Shown: in pieces, positions 52,871 to 60,822 of the stretch
Position numbering within the stretch: position 1 is the stretch's first letter
Layout of the letters: each line of letters opens with the position of its first letter
Assembly (NCBI GenBank): GCA_938002255.1
Contig: CALLAL010000008.1
Span: 48,539-112,538 of the forward strand
DNA: 64,000 bases
Reading direction: 5' to 3'
Source of the DNA: an uncultured bacterium
GTDB lineage: Bacteria; Desulfobacterota; BSN033; UBA1163
Made by a program: the position numbers and the translations under genes
The notes under the pieces: generated by a model
Told to the model about the DNA's origin: nothing
The model's input: only the letters and a program-made list of their open reading frames with translations
The model's database searches: none

Positions 52871-53748
52871 AACAGAGTTTTTCCCAAACCATTCAACAAT
52901 GGTTGAAAGCACTTATTCACTTCAGAGGGTTTTCGAAGACCTGGATGGGAAAGAACCTTTCGATGATTCAATTGATGGAATTGGATGCCTGCACCCATTG
53001 TGCTATGTGTACCTCTCATTGTTCGGTGGCCATTGCCTATGAAGGGATTGCCAACATCAATATTCTCCCCTCTGAAAAGATTGCCTCCATCAGAGCTCTG
53101 GCTTCTGGCATACCTCTGACCGAAAAGGAGATTCGGGATCTTCAAGAAGGCGTCTATCTCTGCACGAACTGCTACCGATGTACGGTCGTCTGCCCGGTGG
53201 GTATCAATCTTCAAGAGGTCTGGAATCAGGTGAGAGAACTTCTTCTCCAGAGAGGCATTCCTGAACTTTCTATCCTTTCTCCTCTTTCGTATTATCGTGG
53301 GTTGATGAGAAGAGAGGGTGATTCAGAAAATTATGAGAAGCCCCTCACTCAGGCGAAAAGAGAAATCCAGGCCCAATGTGAGGCCATGATCAACAAAGAA
53401 GCTCTCCTCCCTCTCCCACCCATCGATCCTTCCTTCACACGGGGTCTGGGCCTTTCGGCACAATCAAAAAATTATTCTTTCTGTTTCGGTTGTCAGACCT
53501 GCACCACAGTTTGTCCGGTGGTGTCTCATTACGAGAATCCACAAGAGGTGCTCGGGCTTCTTCCCCATCAAATTATGCATGCGGCAGGATTGGGACTCAA
53601 AGATCTGGCGATTGGATCAAACATGCTATGGGACTGCTTGACCTGCTACCGCTGCCAGGAACAGTGCCCTAGAGGAGTTCCTGTGACCGATATTCTCTAT
53701 GAATTAAAAACTATCGCTATCAAATCCACGAAAGAGAAAAAATTATGA
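52867..53748 (+). CDS. HdrC-like protein with four [4Fe-4S] motifs
   Basis: A 293-residue cytoplasmic iron-sulfur protein with two HdrC-like units in tandem. Cysteine motifs lie at about residues 42 (CTHCAMCTSHC), 99 (CTNCYRCTVVCP), 205 (CFGCQTCTTVCP) and 258 (CLTCYRCQEQCP). Ordinary HdrC has two such motifs. It overlaps the cytochrome gene before it by four bases and the HdrB gene after it by four bases, so all three are coupled. It is expected to wire HdrB to the membrane cytochrome. Confidence 0.88.
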   Translation: MKQSFSQTIQQWLKALIHFRGFSKTWMGKNLSMIQLMELDACTHCAMCTSHCSVAIAYEGIANINILPSEKIASIRALASGIPLTEKEIRDLQEGVYLCTNCYRCTVVCPVGINLQEVWNQVRELLLQRGIPELSILSPLSYYRGLMRREGDSENYEKPLTQAKREIQAQCEAMINKEALLPLPPIDPSFTRGLGLSAQSKNYSFCFGCQTCTTVCPVVSHYENPQEVLGLLPHQIMHAAGLGLKDLAIGSNMLWDCLTCYRCQEQCPRGVPVTDILYELKTIAIKSTKEKKL

Positions 53749-54605
53749 AATTTGCATTATTTTTAGGATGCCAGATTCCTGTTCGATTAAAACAATACGA
53801 GAGTTCTTCGAGAGCCGTTTTAAAGCGATTAGGCGTAGAGCTTATGGATCTTGAAACCTTTAATTGTTGTGGGTATCCATTAAGAAACATCAATTTCAAG
53901 ACCTTTCTTCTCGCCTCTGTTAGAAACCTGGCTCTTTCCGAAAAGCAAGGGTTGGATGTTATGGCTCTTTGCCAATGTTGTTACGGCACATTGAAAAAGG
54001 CTGACTTTCTCCTGAAAGAGCATGAGGCTTTGCGAAAAGAAGTGAATGAGGTTCTTCAACGAGAAGACCTTCGGTACTCGGGAGAGGTGAAGGTGAAACA
54101 TCTCTTAACCGTCTTGCATCAGGAGGTAGGAGTTGAGGCCATTAAAAATCAAATTGAAAACCCCTTGAATGGGCTTAAGATAGCTGCCCATTATGGTTGT
54201 CATGCATTACGACCGAGCCAGGTTGTTCAATTCGATCATCCAGCCATGCCTTCCCTTTTTGATCGGCTGGTGGAAGCCACAGGCGCCAGGAGCATTGACT
54301 GGTTGATGAGGCTCGAATGTTGTGGTGCACCTCTTCTGGGAACTCATGATGACCTATCAAAGGAAATGACCCTGAAAAAATTGAACAATGGGAGAGCCTC
54401 GGGGGCAGACTATCTCTGCACGGCCTGCACCTATTGCCAGATTCAATTTGATACCATTCAAAAAAACCTGGTCACCCAGAAGATTTTCGCTCCTCCTCTG
54501 CCCTCCATCCTCTACCCGCAGCTTCTGGGTCTTAGCCTGGGGATTGTTCCGGAGCTCCTGGGACTCCAGATGAATCAGATTCCTATCCATGAGATCAAGT
54601 CCTGA
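53745..54605 (+). CDS. HdrB-like protein with two CCG domains
   Basis: A 286-residue HdrB homologue. Two cysteine-rich CCG modules are complete: GCQ, NCCGYP and CQCC in the first half, then GCH, ECCGAP and CTACTYC in the second. In methanogen HdrB these ligate two noncubane [4Fe-4S] clusters that reduce a disulfide. The start overlaps the HdrC-like gene (ATGA). In bacteria without coenzyme M the physiological disulfide or other acceptor is unknown. Confidence 0.9.
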   Translation: MKFALFLGCQIPVRLKQYESSSRAVLKRLGVELMDLETFNCCGYPLRNINFKTFLLASVRNLALSEKQGLDVMALCQCCYGTLKKADFLLKEHEALRKEVNEVLQREDLRYSGEVKVKHLLTVLHQEVGVEAIKNQIENPLNGLKIAAHYGCHALRPSQVVQFDHPAMPSLFDRLVEATGARSIDWLMRLECCGAPLLGTHDDLSKEMTLKKLNNGRASGADYLCTACTYCQIQFDTIQKNLVTQKIFAPPLPSILYPQLLGLSLGIVPELLGLQMNQIPIHEIKS

Positions 54606-54955
54606 TCCTTGCACCCCTTTTCAATCAACCTTATCCCTTTGCTCAAGGGGACCATAAATAGGTAACCCCTCAGTTATGGGGTGTGTTCGGTTTAAAAGGG
54701 TTGGAACGTTCCCCCTCCAAAACCTTGAAGAGCGGTTATAAAAGGTTATCCTCATCGAAGCCCTCATGCCCTTTGAATCGGATTTTTTTAAATCAGATTG
54801 GGTCGTTTTGACAAACAGAGGTTTCGCTTCAAGGTTTTTCCGAAGCAACCTCCCAACCCTTTTTTATTTCTTTAACTGAGGGGGTTACCAAGAAAGAATC
54901 ATTGCTTTTTACTTAAAAAGTGAGTAATCTGCTCCTGGGGTCAAAGGCTGAGGCG
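54606..54955. other. 350-base gap with long inverted repeat
   Basis: No gene recognised. GGTAACCCCTCAGTT (54661-54675) is matched in inverted form by AACTGAGGGGGTTACC (54874-54889) with one extra G, enclosing about 200 bases. TTGACA occurs at 54808 without a good -10 box. A small non-autonomous element is conceivable, but no target duplication is apparent. Confidence 0.45.
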
Positions 54956-55864
54956 ATGAATTCTCCTGACAGCAAAGACTATTTAGACCTTAAAGCGATT
55001 TTGGCTATCCTTATCCTTACGCTCCTGTGGGGATTGAATTATTCTGCCATTAAGGTTTCTAATGAAGGGATTGCTCCGGTCTTCGGATCGACGCTCCGGT
55101 CGATTATTGCTTCGATCTGTGGGGCAATTTATTGCCTGCGTAAGGGCGAGACATTATTTCATACCGATATTCGACTCTTCCATGGAGTGGTGGTCGGCCT
55201 GCTGTTTGGTCTGGAATTCGCGTGTATCTATTTCGGAATGCTCTATACAGACTCAGCCCGTTCGGTTGTTTTTGTTTATCTGAGTCCTTTTGTCGTTGCT
55301 GTTGGTGCCCACTTTTTCCTCAAAGGAGACAGGCTCACCCTTTTAAAGACCCTGGGCCTCATCATCGCTTTTGCTGGGATCGTCTCTGTTTTTTATGGGA
55401 AACCTAAAGCCGCAAAACCTCATATGCTCTTTGGGGACCTTTTGGAGATTACCGCAGGGATATTATGGGGGGCAACGACCCTGTATATTAAAAGATTTAT
55501 GGCAGGGAAGGTGGAACCCATTCATACTTTCCTTTATCAGCTCTTCTTCTCCATTCCTATCCTCTTTGTGGCGAGCCTTATTCTGGAGGCGAATTGGATT
55601 TACCAAATGAGTCTTCCTGTTCTTGTCTCGATTATCTATCAGTCGGTCATTGTGGCCTTTATCAGTTATCTCGTCTGGTTTCATTTGATTCATCGATACT
55701 CCGTGAGCAGGCTCAGCGCCTTTACTTTCTTTACTCCAATCTTTGGTGTCCTCTCTGGCGTCCTCTTCATTCGGGAAGAGTTCACGTTCTCATTGAGGGT
55801 GGGCCTCCCGATGGTTTCAATCGGAATCTTTTTAGTGAACTGGAAAAAGAGGGCACCAAACTGA
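54956..55864 (+). CDS. EamA/DMT-family transporter
   Basis: A drug/metabolite transporter of about 302 residues with ten predicted membrane segments in two EamA repeats (AILILTLLWGLNYSAIKVS in the first, DLLEITAGILWGATTLYIKR in the second). ATG 54956, with GAGG just ahead, is preferred; a GTG at 54920 would extend it. Substrates of this family range from amino acids to nucleotides, and none can be assigned here. It stands alone after the Hdr locus. Confidence 0.88.
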   Translation: MNSPDSKDYLDLKAILAILILTLLWGLNYSAIKVSNEGIAPVFGSTLRSIIASICGAIYCLRKGETLFHTDIRLFHGVVVGLLFGLEFACIYFGMLYTDSARSVVFVYLSPFVVAVGAHFFLKGDRLTLLKTLGLIIAFAGIVSVFYGKPKAAKPHMLFGDLLEITAGILWGATTLYIKRFMAGKVEPIHTFLYQLFFSIPILFVASLILEANWIYQMSLPVLVSIIYQSVIVAFISYLVWFHLIHRYSVSRLSAFTFFTPIFGVLSGVLFIREEFTFSLRVGLPMVSIGIFLVNWKKRAPN

Positions 55865-55935
55865 AATCCTCCATCCCTGTTTGAATAGCTTTTCATGGCG
55901 GAACAGGAGCTGATCCCTTATAATGAATAAACCCT

Positions 55936-57051
55936 ATGCGATTCTTCCTCTTTTTCAGCCTTGTTCAGTCGATCCTCTTTTTGGGCCACTGGTTTCTTTA
56001 CCGGACCCTTACCTCTTTCTTTAGTGTGACCGATCCGGCAAAGCTCTGGGCCTTGCGGATCGCCTTGGCTCTTTTGTCCATCAGTCTTATCAGTTCGTCT
56101 TTTCTTTCCTACCGCTATTCTCACCTTCTTGTTCGAACGCTTTACACTGTCTCAGTTTCCTGGCTGGGGATCTTTTATCTTCTCTTTCTGGCTTCCTTTT
56201 TAGCGTGGGGTCTCTATGGCTTTTCCAAACTCTTCTGCCTTCCTGTGGATCGAAAGACTTTGCTTCTGGTTCTGTTCGGGATCGCTGCGATGGGAAGCTT
56301 CTATGGATTTTTTAACGCTGGGGTCATTCGCATTAACACCGTTCATCTGCCCCTCCCCAATCTACCCTCTGCCTGGGAGGGAAGGAGGGTGGTTTGGATT
56401 AGCGACGTTCATTTAGGCCAGGTAAGAAATCACCGGTTTGCCAAACGCATCACGGGTATGATTCAGAATTTAAAACCAGACATCGTCTTTTTGGGCGGAG
56501 ATCTTTATGATGGTGGCGAGGCAATGGATCTCCATCATATGGTACAGCCCTTATCGCAGATTGCTCCTCCACTGGGTGTCTATTTCATCACCGGCAATCA
56601 CGAAGAGTTTTATGACTCTACTCCGTATCTCCATGCCATTCGCCATGCGGGATTAAAAGTGCTTGACAATGAAAAGGTGGAGATCGATGGGTTACAAATC
56701 ATCGGCGTTGGCTATGGGGCTTCAAAAAATCAAAATCGGTTCAGGGCGATGCTTGAGAAGATGGAGATCGACCAGAAGAAACCGAGCCTCCTCCTCAAAC
56801 ATGCCCCTTATGATCTGGAGATTGCAAGAGATTTTAGGATCTCTGCTCAGATTTCCGGTCACACCCACCGAGGACAGGTCTTTCTTTTCCGATTCATCAC
56901 CTCAGCGATTTACAAAGGTTATGATTATGGGCTGAAACAATTTGGGGACCTTGTCGTTTACACCTCCAGCGGAGTGGGCACCTGGGGACCACCCATGCGT
57001 ATTGATACCATCCCTGAGATTGTGGTCTTTCATTTTTTCAAAAAAGAGTGA
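55936..57051 (+). CDS. membrane-anchored metallophosphoesterase
   Basis: A 371-residue protein. About four N-terminal membrane segments (residues 1-130) precede a calcineurin-like phosphoesterase domain with all metal motifs: DVHLG, GGDLYDGG, GNHEEF and GHTHRGQ. YaeI/YkuE-type enzymes of this build act on lipid-linked or other phosphate esters at the membrane. It is convergent with the VWA gene, whose end is 12 bases away. Confidence 0.88.
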   Translation: MRFFLFFSLVQSILFLGHWFLYRTLTSFFSVTDPAKLWALRIALALLSISLISSSFLSYRYSHLLVRTLYTVSVSWLGIFYLLFLASFLAWGLYGFSKLFCLPVDRKTLLLVLFGIAAMGSFYGFFNAGVIRINTVHLPLPNLPSAWEGRRVVWISDVHLGQVRNHRFAKRITGMIQNLKPDIVFLGGDLYDGGEAMDLHHMVQPLSQIAPPLGVYFITGNHEEFYDSTPYLHAIRHAGLKVLDNEKVEIDGLQIIGVGYGASKNQNRFRAMLEKMEIDQKKPSLLLKHAPYDLEIARDFRISAQISGHTHRGQVFLFRFITSAIYKGYDYGLKQFGDLVVYTSSGVGTWGPPMRIDTIPEIVVFHFFKKE

Positions 57052-57063
57052 TAGGGAGGGGTT

Positions 57064-58257
57064 TTAATTCTTCCGCATCAGGTGAGAGATGGCCTTTTCG
57101 AGACCGTCGAGGGTCAGTTCGAACATGGGGAAGATTTCCTGAATGTGCAAAATCGTTCGGGTATAAGGCCATTCAGCCTGAGGCACCGGGTTAAGCCAAA
57201 CAGAGTGGGGGAAGGTTTTGGCAATGAACTCCAGCCTCATGTAACTGGGTTTTCCGGATCGCTCTCCCACATAGATCGAACCATCTGTGGACATCAGCTC
57301 ATAGGGCGCCATGCTCGCGTCGCCGACAATGATGAACCTCGTCTCGGGATCAAGGCGGGGCAGTTCGGCAACAGGAAAGGGTTTCGACCTTCGCTGAGGA
57401 TCTTCCCAGAGATAATCATAAATGGTATTGTGGAAAAAGAAGGTTCGCAAGTCTTTAAACTGGGCCCGAGCATAGTTGAAGAGGGTCTGCACGATTCCAA
57501 TATAAGGGTCCATGGACCATCCTCCATTGTCGATGGCCAGAATGACTTTGAGGCGGTCTCTCAGGCTCTGATCGAATACGATCTCGATCTCCCCTGCATT
57601 CTTCATGGTTTCATAGATTGTCTTTTCGATATTGACCCTATCTTTTGGGCCATGGGGAACCATGTTTCGTAAACGTTTTAAGGCCTCTCCCATCTGTGAT
57701 TCTGTAAGCGGACCCTCCTGGGAGTAATCCCGATACCTTCTCTCCATTGCCACCTTGACGGCTGACTTGTTTCTTGAAACCCCGCCTACTCGCATGCCGC
57801 CTGGATGATATCCAGAATGACCCACTGGAGAGGTTCCTCCTGTTCCAATCCACTTGCTTCCTCCATGGTGGGCTTCGGTCTGTTCCTTTAACCGATCGAG
57901 AAAGTATTGGATTAACTCTTCCGGAGTTAACTTGCTTAATTCCTCTTCCTTGACGCCAAGAAGATCTGCCAACTCTTTTGGATTTTTTAACCAGTCTTCA
58001 AGAAGAGCACGGGCCACTTCGGAAAGCTCAACGATGTCGGGTTCCTTCAACTCCACTCCCTGAAAACGGTGGGCAAAGACCTGATCGTAGAGGTCAAAAT
58101 ATCTTTCGCTTTTGATAAGAATGGAGCGAGCAGCCGTATAGAAATCATCGACCGAATTGACCAGACCCATGTTCAAGGCTTTTTGAAGCCTCAAGAAGGA
58201 GGTCGGTGAGACCGGGATACCAACTTTTTTAAGAAGGTAGAAAAAATCAACGAACAT
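57064..58257 (-). CDS. VWA-domain protein, CoxE-like
   Basis: A 397-residue protein with a C-terminal von Willebrand A-like domain. The metal-adhesion site is degenerate: DNGGWSMDP replaces DxSGSM, although FIIVGDASMAP adds a second acidic patch. The N-terminal half is helical and charged. It lies downstream of a MoxR AAA+ ATPase on the same strand, the usual CoxD-CoxE pairing that inserts or matures metal centres or remodels protein complexes. The client is unknown; the molybdenum hydroxylase at 22-25 kb is a possible but distant one. Confidence 0.8.
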   Translation of the reverse strand: MFVDFFYLLKKVGIPVSPTSFLRLQKALNMGLVNSVDDFYTAARSILIKSERYFDLYDQVFAHRFQGVELKEPDIVELSEVARALLEDWLKNPKELADLLGVKEEELSKLTPEELIQYFLDRLKEQTEAHHGGSKWIGTGGTSPVGHSGYHPGGMRVGGVSRNKSAVKVAMERRYRDYSQEGPLTESQMGEALKRLRNMVPHGPKDRVNIEKTIYETMKNAGEIEIVFDQSLRDRLKVILAIDNGGWSMDPYIGIVQTLFNYARAQFKDLRTFFFHNTIYDYLWEDPQRRSKPFPVAELPRLDPETRFIIVGDASMAPYELMSTDGSIYVGERSGKPSYMRLEFIAKTFPHSVWLNPVPQAEWPYTRTILHIQEIFPMFELTLDGLEKAISHLMRKN

Positions 58258-58300
58258 AAATTTTTAACATAGGGATTTCATCGAACGGGGACGAGGTCCG

Positions 58301-58354
58301 TATCGTTCATAGAAGGTAAGGTTCAACGTATTTTAAATCAGTTTACTTAACCGT
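58301..58354. repeat. two-word spacer element, copy B
   Basis: TATCGTTCAT (58301-58310) and CTTAACCGT (58346-58354), 54 bases end to end, matching copy A at 31964-32015. It lies between the MoxR and VWA genes. Confidence 0.55.
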
Positions 58355-58409
58355 CACCGAATCACGAAACGGGCTTCGTAATCCTAACCCTTACCCTTAC
58401 CGATCTTCC

Positions 58410-59261
58410 TTACACCCTGAACCTTGACACAGCATTCTGAGCCACAACATAGTCCGGGCTCTTCTTGAAGAGGACCCCAAGGTAAGGCACCTCTCCCTTG
58501 ATAAGGTCTTTGACTCGAAAATCGGGATCAGACCGCAAGGCTCGAATCCAGTTGATCAATTCCCGGGTCGCCGGTTTTTTCTCAACCCCCTTGATTTCCC
58601 TGAGCCGATAGAAGGTCCTGACTGCGCTATCCAGCAATTCCTTGTCAATGTCGGGAAAATGGACCGAGACAATCTTCCTCATCATATCCGGCTCCGGAAA
58701 GGCGATATGATGAAAATTACATCGTCCCAGAAAGGGATCTGAAAGGTCTTTCTTAGCGTTAGAGGTAATGATGATGACGGGTCGGTGTTTTGCCTTAATC
58801 GTTTTGTCAATTTCAATGATATCGAATTGCATCTGGTCAAGCACGTCGAGCATGTCATCCTGAAAGTCGGTGTCCGCCTTATCAATTTCATCGATGAGAA
58901 GAACCACCCTTTCATCTGAGACAAAGGCCTGCCCGATCTTACCCATGCGGATATATTCTTCAATGTTGCTTACATCCCTTTTCGAATCTCCGAAACGGCT
59001 ATCGTTGAGGCGGGTCAGGGTATCATATTGATAAAGGGCATCGATCAGTTTCATACTCGATTTGACATTGAGGACGATCAGCCTCATCTGGAGGGCTTCG
59101 GCAATGGCATGGGCCAGCATCGTCTTGCCAGTTCCCGGCTCTCCCTTTAGCAGGAGAGGCATTTCAAGGGCCATTGAGATGTTGACGATCTTGGCCAGTT
59201 CATCGTCAAGCACATACTTTGATGCACCGGTAAATGTTCTGTTTTGTATGCTTTTACTCAT
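58410..59261 (-). CDS. MoxR-type AAA+ ATPase, CoxD-like
   Basis: A 283-residue AAA+ ATPase. Walker A is GEPGTGKTM, Walker B is VVLLIDEIDKAD, and sensor 1 lies in VIIITSNAKKDL. MoxR proteins act as chaperones for metalloenzyme assembly together with VWA partners. The start codon follows GAGGAG on the minus strand, and a good promoter lies 50-80 bases upstream. The VWA gene follows after about 150 bases that contain a spacer element. Confidence 0.9.
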   Translation of the reverse strand: MSKSIQNRTFTGASKYVLDDELAKIVNISMALEMPLLLKGEPGTGKTMLAHAIAEALQMRLIVLNVKSSMKLIDALYQYDTLTRLNDSRFGDSKRDVSNIEEYIRMGKIGQAFVSDERVVLLIDEIDKADTDFQDDMLDVLDQMQFDIIEIDKTIKAKHRPVIIITSNAKKDLSDPFLGRCNFHHIAFPEPDMMRKIVSVHFPDIDKELLDSAVRTFYRLREIKGVEKKPATRELINWIRALRSDPDFRVKDLIKGEVPYLGVLFKKSPDYVVAQNAVSRFRV

Positions 59262-59311
59262 TCATCTGACTCCTCAATTAAAAATTGAACCTGTGAAATT
59301 TTTATCCTATA

Positions 59312-59340
59312 TCATAACCACTCGTGTTTAACCTTGCAAC
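59312..59340 (-). promoter_or_regulatory. sigma70-type promoter of the moxR-VWA pair
   Basis: On the minus strand TTGCAA (59340-59335), 17 bases, TATGAT (59317-59312). Leader of about 45 bases before the ATPase start. Confidence 0.5.
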
Positions 59341-59440
59341 CTATAGATACTTTCAAGAAAACCACCCATTTTCACCGGGTTAGAAAAGGTTCTCTCCATT
59401 TTCTTGCATAACCCATTTAGATTGGTTTAAATTCTAAGCC

Positions 59441-60820
59441 ATGGTTATAGACCAGATGAGAAACCGATGGTGGGTGACCCTTACCATCTCCATCGGCGTC
59501 TTTATGTCCACGCTCGATGCGAGCATTGTCAATATTTCCCTCCCCACGATTGTCCAATCTCTGGAGACCGACTTGAAAACGATTGCCTGGGTGGTGATGG
59601 CTTACCTGATCATTATTACAGGCTGCCTGCTTCTGATGGGTAGGTTGGCTGACCTTTTAGGACGCGGAACAATCTTTCTTCTCGGCTTTATCGCTTTTAC
59701 AGTGGGTTCAGGCCTTTGCGGTGCCTCTCCTACGGTCTATTTGCTCATCGGATCGAGAATGATTCAGGGACTGGGTGCCTCTGCGCTGATGGCTATTGGT
59801 CCGGCAATCATCACCACAGCCTTTCCTGAAAAGGACCGTGGGCAAGCGTTGGGAATGATCGGGTCTGTTGTCTCCCTTGGATTTATAGCTGGTCCGTTAC
59901 TCGGAGGGGTTCTGGTAGAACATTTAGGCTGGCGATGGATCTTTTTTATCAATCTTCCCATAGGGATGATTGGAACGCTTCTCTCTCTCAAGGTTCTGAA
60001 AGGAGACCGACACACCGGAAGTGTAGCCTTAGATTTCCGTGGAGCTCTTTTTTTCTTTCTCTTCATCACCTCCCTTCTTCTTTTTTTGAATCGCGTGGGG
60101 CAGGGGATCACCTCTCTCTTCTGGGGATGGATGTTCATCGCTCTGATCTTTTTTGGACTGTTCATCAGAATCGAACACCGTTGCCCTTCTCCGATGGTCG
60201 ATCTCGGGATCTTTAAAAACCGACTCTTTATCGCCTCTCTTGGAGCCAGTCTCCTTTCCTTCTGGTTGAATGGCGCTCATAATTTTGTCATTCCCTTCTT
60301 CTTGCAGGATATTGCTGGTTATTCTCCTTCAGAAGCAGGGATGTTAGTGTTTCCTGTTGCGATGACCGTCATGGTGATGGCACCGATCGGCGGGAAAGTC
60401 TCAGACTGGGCTGGTGAAAGAATTCCAGCCACAATCGGCTTGATCATCACCTGTGCAGCCATTTTCTCATTTATTTTTCTAAAAGCGAATGTTACCCATT
60501 ATGAGATCTTGTGGAGGCAGGTGATTCTTGGAATCGGAATCGGACTCTTTAATCCGGCGAACAACAGTGCTATCATCGGATCGCTTCCCAGGGAGAATGT
60601 CGGGGTCGCATCGAGTTTCTTGGCTCTGGCAAGAAATTTTGGAATGGTGATCGGAGTGGCTTTTGCTGAGCTGGTCATTTCTTTTAGAATTTCGGGTACT
60701 CCATTAGGGGCCGGCCAAGGGCCTACCCTCGAAAGCATCCAGGATGTCTGGAAAATGGTGATGGGGATAGGAATGCTGGCGATTCTCTTCTCATGGAGGA
60801 GGGGAAGAAGGGAGAGTTGA
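59441..60820 (+). CDS. DHA2-family major facilitator exporter
   Basis: A 459-residue MFS protein of the EmrB/QacA type with about 13-14 membrane segments. Seen: the motif D1-like SIGVFMSTLDASIVNISLPT, motif A-like MGRLADLLGRG, and motif C-like GFIAGPLLGGVL. These are proton-driven exporters of hydrophobic compounds. No Shine-Dalgarno sequence precedes ATG 59441; ATG 59456 is possible. A weak promoter, TTGCAT (59404) with TAAATT (59428), lies just ahead. It is followed two bases later by the phosphatase gene. Confidence 0.88.
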   Translation: MVIDQMRNRWWVTLTISIGVFMSTLDASIVNISLPTIVQSLETDLKTIAWVVMAYLIIITGCLLLMGRLADLLGRGTIFLLGFIAFTVGSGLCGASPTVYLLIGSRMIQGLGASALMAIGPAIITTAFPEKDRGQALGMIGSVVSLGFIAGPLLGGVLVEHLGWRWIFFINLPIGMIGTLLSLKVLKGDRHTGSVALDFRGALFFFLFITSLLLFLNRVGQGITSLFWGWMFIALIFFGLFIRIEHRCPSPMVDLGIFKNRLFIASLGASLLSFWLNGAHNFVIPFFLQDIAGYSPSEAGMLVFPVAMTVMVMAPIGGKVSDWAGERIPATIGLIITCAAIFSFIFLKANVTHYEILWRQVILGIGIGLFNPANNSAIIGSLPRENVGVASSFLALARNFGMVIGVAFAELVISFRISGTPLGAGQGPTLESIQDVWKMVMGIGMLAILFSWRRGRRES

Positions 60821-60822
60821 AG

